A stretch of DNA of 24,730 nucleotides from Chara braunii (Eukaryota; Streptophyta; Charophyceae; Charales; Characeae): positions 534,085 to 558,814 of the forward strand of contig BFEA01000032.1 of assembly GCA_003427395.1 (NCBI GenBank). The letters are read 5' to 3'. The notes under the pieces are model-generated. The model was not told the DNA's origin. It saw nothing but the letters and a program-made list of their open reading frames with translations, and searched no databases. A program made the translations under genes and the position numbers. This document shows, one piece after another, positions 1-9,719 of this stretch (the stretch's first letter is position 1; each line of letters begins with the position of its first letter).

Positions 1-92
<92 letters not shown>

Positions 93-225
93 GAGAGGTA
101 GGTTTAGACGGAGAGCGATTTTCCGTGAGAGAGAGGGAGAGAGTGAAGTTTAGATTGAGTGTGAGGTTTACATAGAGTGTACGGTTAAGGGAGAGAGAAA
201 TACATTTGGTGAGTGTGAGGTTTAC

Positions 226-282
<57 letters not shown>

Positions 283-384
283 GTGACGTTTACAGAGAGT
301 GTGAGGGTTACATAGAGTGTGCGGTTCAGAGGTTTAGAGAGAGATACATTCCGTGAGTGTGAGGTTTAGAGAGAGAGAGAGGTT

Positions 385-436
<52 letters not shown>
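1..436. repeat. GA microsatellite with interspersed minisatellite units
   Basis: Pure (GA)n runs at 1-88, about 229-293 and about 387-436 are separated by recurring pieces of the form gagtgtgaggtttacatag and gtgtacggtt (near 158, 210, 297 and 352). The array therefore alternates a dinucleotide run and a short G/T-rich unit. An Arg-Glu repeat frame here is a product of the repeat, not a gene. The tract runs off the left edge. Confidence 0.95.
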
Positions 437-439
<3 letters not shown>

Positions 440-1190
440 TCCTCATGTAAGATATTTCATGCAGAACGTGCCCCTATGTGAAGGTACTTCACGCAGAACT
501 TGTCCCCATGTGCAGAAACTCCATGCAGAACATGTCCCTATGAACGATCTTAGATATTCAGACGTATAGTATGTGACGATAGAGATGCCCCCACGTGAAG
601 ATACTAATGTAAAACATGTCCCCATGTGCAGACACTCCATGCAGGACATATTCCCATGAACGATCTCATTAATGCAGAAATGTCCCCATGTGAAGATAGT
701 TCATCCAGAACATGGCCTCACGTGAAGATACTCGTGCAGAACATGTCCCCATGTGCAGACACTCTATGCAAGTCATGACCCTATGTGCAGATATTCAATG
801 TAGATGTCCCCATGTGAAGATAGTCCATGCAAAATATGCCCCTACGTGAAGACACTGCGTGCAGAACATATCCCCATATGAACATACTTAATGTTGAACA
901 TGCCCCTACATGAAGATACTTCATGCACAACATGTCTCCATGAAGATAGTCCATGCAGAACATACCCCCACGTGAAGATACCACATGCAGAAGCACCACC
1001 TCATGCACAACATGTCCCCATGCGAAGATAGTCCATGCAACCGACATTCAGATGTCCCCATATGAAGATAGTTCATGCACCATGCAACAGACATTCAGAG
1101 GTCCCCATGTGAAGATAGTCCATTTGATAATATGTCCCTATGCGAAGATACCGCATGCAGAAGTGGCAACCCATGCATGGCGTATTCCAT
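440..1190. repeat. Minisatellite array, 30-32 bp monomer
   Basis: Roughly twenty or more degenerate tandem copies of a unit built from catgtccccatgtgaagat, then agtccatgcagaa. Spacing of the tccccat core stays at 30-32 bp over most of the array, with substitutions at the same few positions (gaagata/gcagaca; tccatgc/ttcatgc). Frames with repeating Met/Cys/His patterns on both strands are translations of the repeat and are not called as genes. Confidence 0.92.
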
Positions 1191-2040
1191 AATAAACTAG
1201 CCAAGTGTATCGTGTGTCAAATGGATCGCTGAAACGGGCACGAACAGGCTTCTCCCACCTTGAGCACCCTTGGGAGATTAACCTGGACAACTTTTCGACC
1301 ATAGACCTTGATGAAGATGCAGATGACAATAATACACATGTGTCATGTGAAGATAGTCCATGCAACAGAATATGTCCCCATGGGAGATATTTCATGCAAC
1401 AGAATATGTCCCCAAGGGAGATACACCTTGATGAAGATGCAGATGACAATAATGCACCTGTGTCATGTGAAGATAGTCCATGCAATAGAATATGTCCCCA
1501 TGCGAAGATAGCACATGCGGAAGTGGCAACCCATGCATGACGTATTCCATACTACATTGGCCAAGTGTATCATGTGTCAAATGGATCGCTGAAACGGGAA
1601 CGAACAGGAACGAATAGGCTTTTCCCACCTCGAGGACCCTTGGGAGATCAACCTGGACACCATTTCGACCATAGACCTTGATGAAGATGCAGATGACAAT
1701 AATACACTTGTGTCATGTGAAGATAGTCTATGCAACAGAATATGTCCCCATGCCAAGATAGCACATGCAGAAGTGGCAACCCATGCATCGCGTATTCCAT
1801 AATAAACTGGCCAAGTGTATCATGTGTTAAAAGGATCGTTGAAACGAGCACGAACAGGCTTCTCCCACCTTAAGCACCCTTAGGAGATCAACGTGGATAC
1901 CTTTTTCACCATAGACCTTGATGAAGATGCAGATGACAATAATACATATGTGCCAAGGTCTCAATTTCAAGTAATATCCAACGTGGTAACAATGGAAATC
2001 AAGGAGAAACACCCTATGCCCGATGTATTCCATAATAGGC
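1161..2040. repeat. Higher-order satellite units of 240-360 bp containing the 32-mer
   Basis: The marker aagtggcaacccatgcat recurs at 1161, 1521 and 1771. The marker accttgatgaagatgcagat recurs at 1305, 1425, 1675 and 1915. Each long unit carries a single-copy-like segment (ccaagtgtatc, gaaacggg, cttctcccacct, gggagat) plus one or two monomers like those of the 440-1190 array. The 120 bp offset between 1305 and 1425 is an internal duplication within one unit. The last copy decays after 1940. Confidence 0.9.
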
Positions 2041-2049
2041 ATTTTAGAA

Positions 2050-4301
2050 GGTGAAAGTCGTCGTGATCACGGGCCAACTGTGGTCCGGGCAGAACACTGA
2101 AATGTTTTATGTATTGGTTTGGCCTCGAGTGTCCCGCTATATCGGGGTTCCGAGACTAGGGCGGAATATTGAAATGCATCACAATAGTAAAAGTGGTGTC
2201 GTGAATGTAATTGTTAACAAAACCGTTATGTTCGAGGAGGATAAGTTACGATTAGCAACACAAATACACAAGAAATGTATGCAATATGAGAATTTCATGT
2301 TCAGAATAGTATACATAATTACGGTAATGGTCGTTTGTTGTTTGGCTGCAATTGAGTTGGCCTCCAGCAGTCGTGGTCATACTGATCATCGGAAGTGCAG
2401 ATATAGTACTGAAATGTTATACAAGAAATGCATGAAAATCTACAATTTAGTAATGTACAACTATATGCAGAACAGTAAACATCATTATGACAGCGTCTGT
2501 CGTGGCTTGGCTGTGGACTGAGGTTCGGGCATAATACTGTCATGTAATGTAGTTTTATTATTCTTGTAATGTAATTGTCAGCAAGGCAACAGTTCTCTTG
2601 GAGAAGGACACCTCGGGGGCAAAGAACTGCATTCACGGGTCATGCATGACATGTAAGTATTACAACCAAGCCACAAACGAGCATTGCAATTGGTAGATCA
2701 AGATACGTAACCGTCTGTCCACATACGAACCCTTTGAGGGGCAGAGGACCCCTGAGGGTCAAAGGACTGCATTTTCAGGTCTTGCATGATATTTTAGTTT
2801 CAGAGTTTTCACGGGCATTGTTGTGATATTGCTCGTCTGACATTTGAGCAATAATACTGTAATGATATGCAGTTTTATTAGTGGTACAATGTAGTTCTCC
2901 TCAAGCAATAATACTGCAATGTTATGCAGTTACAAAACGGATCGTGCATGACATACCAGTACTACCACGAAGCCAACATTGAGGTTTGCTAATTGTTTCT
3001 TGCTGACTTATCGTGGTGCGGGGCATCGTTATGATATTTGGTCGTGTGAGGTGGGGATTATACCGAAATGTTACGCAATTTTATCAGTGTTGTAATGTAG
3101 TTCTCATCAAGACAACAATTTGACAACATTTTTGTTCAACAAAGACACCTTAGGGCCAGGCCGAGCATGACAACGAAAAAAAAAAACGAGCTTTGACAAT
3201 TGTTTTGATGAGAGTTATCGTGGGTCACAAGCATCGTTGTGATGTTGTTCGTATAAGGTATGGGCATTATACTGAAGCGTTATGCAGTTTTAGTAGTGTC
3301 GGGATGTAGTTTTTATCAAGATAACAGTTGTGTTCGACAAGGTGACCTAACGGCCAAACAACAACATTTAGGGGTTGTGCATGACATTTTAGTATTACAA
3401 GTAAGGCAAAAACGAGCTTTGCTAATTGTCCAGCTCCGATGGGGGTCACATACGTTTTTTGTGATATTGCTCATATGAGGTCTAGGCAATACAACACTGT
3501 AATGCATGTGTTGTAGTGTAGTTCTCGAGAAGATGATAGGTGTGTTCGATAAGACCACCTCAAGGCAAAACAAAAGCATTTAAAAGGTCTTGCATGACAA
3601 TGCAGTAGTACAATCAAGGCAGAAACTAAGTTTGCTAATTGTTTTGGTCAAACGTGGCGGGGTAACAGACGTCGTTTTCGGTATTGCTCCTATGAGATAT
3701 AAGCATTATACTGAAAAGTTATTCAGTTTTATTATTGTTGCAATGTAGCTGTCATGAAGACAACTATCATCACAACAGTACATAACAAGTGCATTCCCTG
3801 GTGTGTTGGGCTATGTAGACCTGCGATTGCGGTTGTTTGGCCCTGAGGTCTGACGAAGTTAGTTTATGGTTTGGCTGTAACACCAGAATGTCATGCATAT
3901 ATACATTGTTTGGCAGACGAATGCAGTAGCCCGTGTCGCCAATGCAGTGCTATTAGTGTTGTGAAGTAATTTTCATCAACATAATTGTTTTCTTTGGCAA
4001 GGGGAAATTTCAACAACATAAAACACATGAAATGAATGCATGTTACTTTACTACTAGTATTAAAACGGAGCCAAAAACGAGGTTTGTCAATTGATAGGTC
4101 CAGAGTTGACGTGGGTTACAGCCGTCGATGTAATACTGCTCGTTATGAGGTGTGGGCATTATACTGAAATGTATTCAATTTTATTGTTGTTACAATTTGG
4201 TTATCATGAAGACAACTATCATCACAATAGTACATATTGAATGTCCGGCTTGGACACCTCGGCGCCAAACAACTGCATTTCCCGGTGTGTTGGGCTATCT
4301 T

Positions 4302-4358
<57 letters not shown>

Positions 4359-4630
4359 TTGTTATAACCACCGCCCACGATGTGTAAACCCACGATTGTG
4401 GTCATTTGGCTCTCCTCAGGTCAGACAAAGGTAGTCAATGGCTTGGATGTAACACTTTAATCTCATGCATATACACATTGTTTGCCACACGAATACCAAT
4501 GTAGCTACGACTCGCAAATGCAGTTGACATCCCCCGTTGCGATAATACTGAAATGTTATCCGCTATTATTAGTGTTGTAATGTAATCTTCATCAGGATAA
4601 CCGTTCTCTTTGGGAAGAAGAAAATTTTAG
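2050..4630. repeat. Second satellite: about 215 bp monomer, about 450 bp higher-order unit
   Basis: The marker attatactgaaatgtta-like sequence recurs near 3056, 3266, 3488 and 3704 (spacings 210, 222, 216), then near 4156 (452). Weaker copies lie near 2530, 2842 and 4540. Each monomer runs through atgcagttttattagtgttg, taatgtagttctcatcaag, a cacctcagggccaaacaac-like block, gcatgacat, aaaacgagctttgctaattg, and a tgatattgctcgtatgagg end. Between 3704 and 4156 an extra block (tgtgttgggctat, cgattg.ggt, catgcatata.acattg) makes the doubled unit, which recurs after 4156. There is no coding signal. Confidence 0.9.
4304..4353. repeat. (AT)n microsatellite inside the satellite
   Basis: About 50 bp of uninterrupted AT dinucleotide, sitting at the point where the matching 3704-type copy has only a short tatgtagacc-like segment. 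It appears to have expanded within one satellite copy. Confidence 0.97.
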
Positions 4631-4859
4631 AAACATAAATACAGCAAACGGATGAATGTTGAAAATAGTACAGATTGACATAATTACGATATGGAAAGTG
4701 ACCTCGACAAAACCTTTTCGATTCTGGGTGTCTAAAATTTGGGCAGTGTGTACTAAACACTGAAACTTTTCCATGTGGGGTAGTACGGGCTTATCGTCGT
4801 GTGGTTTACTGGATCATCAATACGATGCCTAAACAGCGAGAGATCGAACATGTTGTAAA

Positions 4860-5310
4860 AGAGGCTTAGGTCGGTGCCCCCAAATGGATAGCACAGACTC
4901 GTGAGCACTGAGAGAAACGCAGTGGCCTAGGTTCGTGCTGACCGTGCAATGTTTGTGTTAAGGGTCGTGCTGGCAACGGGCCGAGTTGGCCGTGGCATAC
5001 TTGTATTGTCATAATTGACTTGTGATAATTTTCATTGTACCTAATGCAACGATACACGTCATGGGTGGTTGTCATACGCTTTGGGTGGACTGCCATCTTT
5101 GAACAGCATGTAGTATGTAATAATAATCTAAGTTGAGTGCTCGTCCCAACATGCCAACAACTCCTGCATGGACTGCCGACTTGTGATAGTTGACACAATA
5201 TGTAATAATGCATGGACCCCCGTCTTCAGACAGTATTCATATGTTGACTAACCCGCGATATATTGCGTTTTACATATTTCGTCACCATTGACTTGTGGTA
5301 ATGGTTAATC
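4860..5310. repeat. Degenerate short repeats, no gene seen
   Basis: Fragments of the form attgacttgtg.taat (near 5013 and 5288), ggactgcc (near 5088 and 5168) and tatgtaataat (near 5112 and 5200) recur at irregular spacing. 4930-5000 has cgtgctg/ccgagttggcc words shared with the block at 5700-6300. No supportable coding region. Confidence 0.5.
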
Positions 5311-5449
5311 ATGGAGCACAAGGAGATAATACAGAACGAGCAATGGTTTGGAGCATACACGATCGTTGTGGTTTCGGAGGCCTTAAGGAGCAGTGACCAC
5401 AATGAGCAGGCCCGTGACCATTTGAAGCCCCCGCAGATGTCAGGCCCCC

Positions 5450-6440
5450 ATGGCCGTACGCAGTCGTGGCCCTTCCTCGCATTGTGGCGCTCATCCTAAA
5501 AACCTTGAAATATTCAACCATGTTTTTCCTAGTATCAACAGACAACCGGTTCCAAACTCCACAATCCTAAGCCCTTGCATGGCCTATCTCATCGTTAAAC
5601 TTGTTTGGCAGTGTACGTCAAATAGGCCATAGCCTGTCTTCGGCCGGTTACACTTCTCTCATTCTGTAATATTGAAACGGCCCGCAAGTAAAGGAAGCCC
5701 CTGAGGATGGGAAGCCGTTGGGTGAGTTTTGTCCTAGCTCAGGGCCATGCTAACCCTGCTCCGTGCTTGCACCGGGTTGAGTTGCCCATGGACTCCGCCA
5801 ACAGCGGCGAAGTCTTCGTACGTGCACTGGGCCGATTTCCGGGCCTAAGATGTAGTGGCCATGACCCGCACAGGCTCACGAACGTGCTGGCTCAGGGCTT
5901 GCATTGGGCTGTGCTGACCATTAAAAGCCGTGCTTGCACTAGGCCGTGCTGGCCCTGGGCCGTGTCTGCATTGGGTCGAGTTGACCCTCGGCCGTGTTCC
6001 CACTCAGCCGAGTTGTCCACCCCCATTATCCCCATTATCCGACCAATGTGGGGTACATCCCAAAATTCTTCATATTTCGCCGTTTTTTCACACATCCACA
6101 CAAAAACCGTTTGCAAAACCCTCCACAACATCCAGCTTCTGCGCCCTGACCTGTCTCATCGTTATACGTGTTTGGTACTCTATGTTGATTAGGCCCAATC
6201 CCCCACTGCTTAGACGTGGCCCCGCTGTGGTGACCTCCCGTACCCGAGAAGTTGCGGCCATAGCCCGTGCCTGGCCGTGCTCGCACTCGGCCGAGTTGTC
6301 CACCCCCGTGATCCGGGCAATGTGATGCTCATCCCAAAATCTTTCATTTTCACCTGTTTCTTCGTCCCTTTCGGAACTCCAGAGTCCCACGTGGAACATT
6401 TCCGTCTCACTATCGTGTGCCACTGAAAATGGCCACATAA
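5450..6440. repeat. Three degenerate copies of a GC-richer repeat
   Basis: Copy A is near 5450-5640, B near 5990-6200 and C near 6280-6440. Markers in order: ggccgt, (in B and C) gccgagttgtccaccccc, ctcatcc.aaaa.ctt, and a tctcatcgtta.ac.tgtttgg block (5587 in A, 6154 in B, a weak match at 6403 in C). Between A and B is a run of ccgtgctggccctgggccgtg-like words (5710-6000) at about 30 bp spacing. Long open frames across this block on both strands follow the repeat and GC content; none resembles a known protein. Confidence 0.7.
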
Positions 6441-6728
6441 AAGTGCTCCTATGGAGTCAAAGCATTATTGCAGCTTCCTGCTGTCAAATGATTGTGGAAT
6501 AAATACGCTTTTCTCGTAAAAATTTACAACCACTCATCTTGAGCACGTGCACCCCCTCACCCCCTCCTGTTCACGTTATCACAACTTTTTCATGAATCAT
6601 TATTTTTATCGTCCCGTCTGCACGGCCAGGGGCTACAACCGCTGAAGTTTCATGTGATATCCTCCCATTCCCCAAAATAGAATACTGTAAAATTCGTCAG
6701 ATTAGTCCAACGAATTAAGAGTTAGTCA
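6441..6728. other. Spacer with nothing recognised
   Basis: Mixed-composition DNA between the repeat block and the open frame at 6729. No repeat, RNA gene or exon could be supported. Confidence 0.4.
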
Positions 6729-7328
6729 ATGGCTACAGTGACAACAAGTGACTTTATTAAATCCAGCTTCACCACACACACAGTTGACGATTGGTACAAA
6801 AAGATACTGTGGTACTGCGCTGCCAGGTTACTTCGTGCAATCAATGATCATCAATCATCAATGTATTTCGATTATAAAGGAAGCTGGACCCAGTTCCCAG
6901 CTCGTCCTTTCGAGGTGTGGAGGCAGGAGGACATCGTGGAATTCTTGATTGACAGGAATCATTTGGAGGACCATATGGAGAAAGTGATAGGGCTACTCCC
7001 CTGGAGCAATAAATTTCCTAGTCTCGCTACTCCCCTCTCAACACTTCGCATCCCTCGGCTGCTATTCCAACCGCACCTTCCTACACTGCCAAGCCTCACG
7101 CACTCTGTGCAGCACCTCCTTCACCTCCTGTTCGCCATATTCGCCCGCTCTTCCTTCTCGCCATTGTCCCAAATTTCACCATTAAAAGTTCGGTTTTCTA
7201 GATGTAATTCCGAGCAGGGATACATTGCACTACTTCGGGCTTCATTACCACCTTCCTTACTCTATGGCACCATCGGTACTGCACTTTGGACCTGCGCCTT
7301 CCTCACCTTTCTCTCATCTCTTGCATGA
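6729..7328 (+). CDS. Unrecognised open frame, possible exon in its first half
   Basis: 199-codon frame. The first 85 or so residues look protein-like (mixed composition, aromatic and acidic residues, for example YFDYKGSWTQFPARPFEVW then RQEDIVEFLIDRNHLEDHME). The remainder is Ser/Leu/Pro-rich and follows the pyrimidine-rich DNA after about 7000, so a real coding part would probably end near 6985. No known family is recognised and no strong donor is seen at that point. It could be a decayed transposon fragment. Confidence 0.22.
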   Translation: MATVTTSDFIKSSFTTHTVDDWYKKILWYCAARLLRAINDHQSSMYFDYKGSWTQFPARPFEVWRQEDIVEFLIDRNHLEDHMEKVIGLLPWSNKFPSLATPLSTLRIPRLLFQPHLPTLPSLTHSVQHLLHLLFAIFARSSFSPLSQISPLKVRFSRCNSEQGYIALLRASLPPSLLYGTIGTALWTCAFLTFLSSLA

Positions 7329-7413
7329 ACGACAGGAGCCTCGGTAATAGGATCAGAAGCGATTATGGGGCTGTCGTCCTGCGCCTTCCTCACGTTTCTC
7401 TCATCTCTTGCAT
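7291..7413. repeat. 36 bp direct repeat, 87 bp apart
   Basis: A near-identical segment containing cctgcgccttcctcac and tttctctcatctcttgcat occurs at 7291-7326 and 7378-7413, with a single difference. The second copy runs into ttgcagg, which resembles a plus-strand splice acceptor (AG at about 7418-7419). Confidence 0.85.
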
Positions 7414-7642
7414 TTGCAGGCACATCTTATATTCTCTCCCTTTTCATGCCCCCCTTGATTTTTCTCTTCCCTCCACCTCTTCACCATCCCCTATCTATCT
7501 CGCCTCTCTGTCTATCCACTCGTCTTCCATTGAGCATGGAAGTTATCCCTTCCTCTGAAGAGCTTCCCCATGCAAGACAGAAATGTATTTCAAGGATTGT
7601 CACAATGTGGTCTATTGATCCGTGCGGATGCAGGATAAAAGA

Positions 7643-7704
7643 GATCTGGAGGTTATGTCTGGAGATATATTGCGATCTGGAGGTTTTGTCTGGAGATATA
7701 TTGC
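7643..7704. repeat. 31 bp tandem duplication
   Basis: Two adjacent copies (7643-7673, 7674-7704) beginning gatctggaggtt and ending ggagatatattgc, differing at one base. Directly upstream of a (CT)n run. Confidence 0.93.
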
Positions 7705-7728
7705 TCTCCCGTCTTCTCTTTCTCTTTT

Positions 7729-7755
7729 ACCCTCTCTCTCTCTCTCTCTCTCTCC
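7729..7755. repeat. (CT)n microsatellite
   Basis: A short CT dinucleotide run inside a wider pyrimidine-rich stretch (about 7430-7770). Confidence 0.85.
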
Positions 7756-8005
7756 CCATTTTCTTCTTCGTATACAACCCTGGTTCCCCTCCTGCATCTT
7801 CTTGGATGTGCTTGCAGCCAGGTTTTGGGCGGGATCCCATTGGATTGGGATCTACAAGCATCCTGCTGGTCACTTCGTACAGAAATTTGCAGCTGGCATT
7901 CTACTTCGCTCGCATCACATCGCCTTCAACGGATGGAAATGCTTTCCCCCTACGACCGGGGGAATGCTATTATCACCTCTCCCAGCATGAGGAAAGTTCT
8001 GTTTT

Positions 8006-8038
8006 GGGGGCGAAGGGGGGGAAGGGGACGGGGGGGGG
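8006..8038 (+). other. G-quadruplex-forming motif
   Basis: Four runs of at least four G (8006-8010, 8015-8021, 8024-8027, 8030-8038) separated by loops of 4, 2 and 2 nt on the plus strand. This satisfies the usual G4 consensus with short loops. It is not attached to any recognised gene. Confidence 0.8.
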
Positions 8039-8820
8039 AAGAAAACGAAAACCCTACTACACGAATATTAGATATTTCGGAAAATCCTAGCTACGGTAAG
8101 ATTCTTGGCGCAAGGACATAAATTAAGGTCTACCCTACTCTATGAATATTAGTCGAAAACATCAAGGAACTCCCAACTATGCGACAACGGACATGGTAGA
8201 GTAGACCACCGAACTGTCAAAATGTAGACCGGAATTCAAATCCATTTCGATGTTCAGTTGCGGGCAAAAGAAGTGCTAACTTCCCACACCCCTTTACCAC
8301 CCAGTCAGCTTCGCCGAAGCTCTCAGGGCAGACTCACCCTAGGCTTTTCCCGAAACTGGCTCGAGGACTAGGGGTTCTTGAATTTGTCTAACCGTAATTA
8401 TAGCCAGAGTCAATGAATGCAATGGGAATCGACTTCAGAAATTCGCCAATTTCTGCGAGTGATTACACCGACATTCATAGAACCTCACCCTAACTGCGTC
8501 GAGGTACACATACCCATGAGCTGAGCTGTCGTCGGCACAGCAGCTCGACACCAGCTCTCCCGAATTCCGTACCTAACTGCGGTAATATACATCTTACACA
8601 AACTGCTGAAATACAGATCAGATTTCAATGCCGTATCTCAGGCCACAATCCAGGATATCCTCTGCCGAATTTGCAAGGGATTACGGTCAGATGCATCGAG
8701 CTTGGTCGTAACCGTGGTCAGATACATGTAAAAAATTCGTTCTTTATACCCACGTACTGTTGAAATAAAGACCAGAGTCCGAATGTGCGTTCTTTGTTCA
8801 CTTTTGGGGAGTACCAGATT
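8039..8820. other. No gene recognised
   Basis: Mixed-composition sequence. The only local structure noted is a short perfect palindrome (agcttcg-c-cgaagct, 8307-8321). No exon with good splice sites or known motif was found. Confidence 0.4.
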
Positions 8821-8824
8821 CAAC

Positions 8825-8884
8825 GCCCCCGCGACCGTGTCCCCGACGCTAAGAGCCCCCGCCACCGTTTCCCCGACGCTAAAC
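8825..8884. repeat. 30 bp tandem duplication
   Basis: Copies start at 8825 and 8855 and share gcccccgc, accgt, ttccccgacgctaa. The period is a multiple of three, so on the minus strand it reads as a VGDTVAGAL repeat, but there is no other coding evidence. Confidence 0.88.
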
Positions 8885-8982
8885 TATCGTGTGCGTACGT
8901 GCACCCTCCGTTCGAATATGTGTTCACTGTGGGCACCCTTCCCCTATGTCTACGTTTCTTAAGCTGGGGACATATACCCACT

Positions 8983-9119
8983 CCAAGCCTTTTTCCGCAA
9001 ATTCCTGCCCGAAGTGGGTACCCCCTTCTAGTGCACCTTTTAGTGGCCCCGACTGCCAGAGTGTTTTCCCTATGTCTTCATGCTTCTTTTAGTGTAGGAA
9101 TTTGCAGAAAAAGTCTTGG
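8983..9119. repeat. Inverted repeat with 24 bp arms
   Basis: The left arm 8983-9006 (ccaagcctttttccgcaaat then tcct) is matched by the reverse complement of 9096-9119 at 22 of 24 positions, with an 89 bp spacer. Words such as ccctatgtct also recur as direct repeats around it (about 8942 and 9068). No target-site duplication was identified. Confidence 0.8.
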
Positions 9120-9348
9120 ACTGCCAGACTATTTCGTCCAACTCCACCAATTATGTGCTTTGTTTTGTTTTTTTGTGTTGACAAATTCACTAAACACGAA
9201 AAGAAGGATTACTGTGTGCACTGCTTCGAGGTGCCCATCTACCCAACAAACTCTGCTCAGAAACATTCATCAGCCGTGATCAACCCCCACTCCCTTCACC
9301 CCAGCAACTAACCACCGCACTGAAGGGCCGGCTTCGAATGGACCTCAC

Positions 9349-9695
9349 CTGACTGGGACGCAAGGACAGCATCCAGCAAGGAATTGTGGTTTGTACTAGC
9401 CATGGACAAGTCCAGTTGGATGTGAAAAGGGCCTCCAAGGCTCCGATGCAAAATCAGAAGGTCGTCAGACAGGGAGAGCTCGCTCCTACTGGCCAAGGCC
9501 AAAACTGATGAGCTTATCATTCTGTAGATGTTTTCAAATGGGACGGCGGACACGCTTTTCGGCAGGTGCAGCTCCCCACCAAGAGACAGTAGGTACACGC
9601 GGGGGCTACCACTGGGGGCTGCACGCATCACCTCCGCTGACACCTCCCATGGTGTTTCTTTTTCCAAAAAGTACGACTGTGTGCGGTGACACCTC
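9349..9695 (-). CDS. Candidate internal exon of an unrecognised gene
   Basis: A 347-nt open segment on the minus strand, bounded by TTGCAG (9701-9696) and CAG|GTGAGGT (donor at 9348). The frame gives 115 full codons of mixed, globular-looking composition: for example SPRVYLLSLGGELHLPKSV, SLSDDLLILHRSLGGPFHI and LDLSMASTNHNSLLDAVLAS. The frame also has an ATG at 9718, so this could be a first exon instead. The sequence before the acceptor is not pyrimidine-rich, which weakens the acceptor. No partner exon was located on either side and no family is recognised. Confidence 0.35.
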
Positions 9696-9719
9696 CTGCA
9701 ACATCCCCAAACTCTCATT

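Noticed and set aside
384-569. Arg-Glu repeat open frame
   Set aside because: It is a direct translation of the GA microsatellite running into the 32 bp satellite.
440-1190. CRISPR-like regular repeats
   Set aside because: The units are contiguous and diverged with no unique spacers, and the window is eukaryotic.
781-2042. Several Met/Cys/His-patterned frames on both strands
   Set aside because: They follow the satellite period, change frame with copy-length variation and have no splice or codon signature.
8307-8321. 15-nt palindrome agcttcg-c-cgaagct
   Set aside because: Short arms of 7 bp are expected by chance several times in a window this size.
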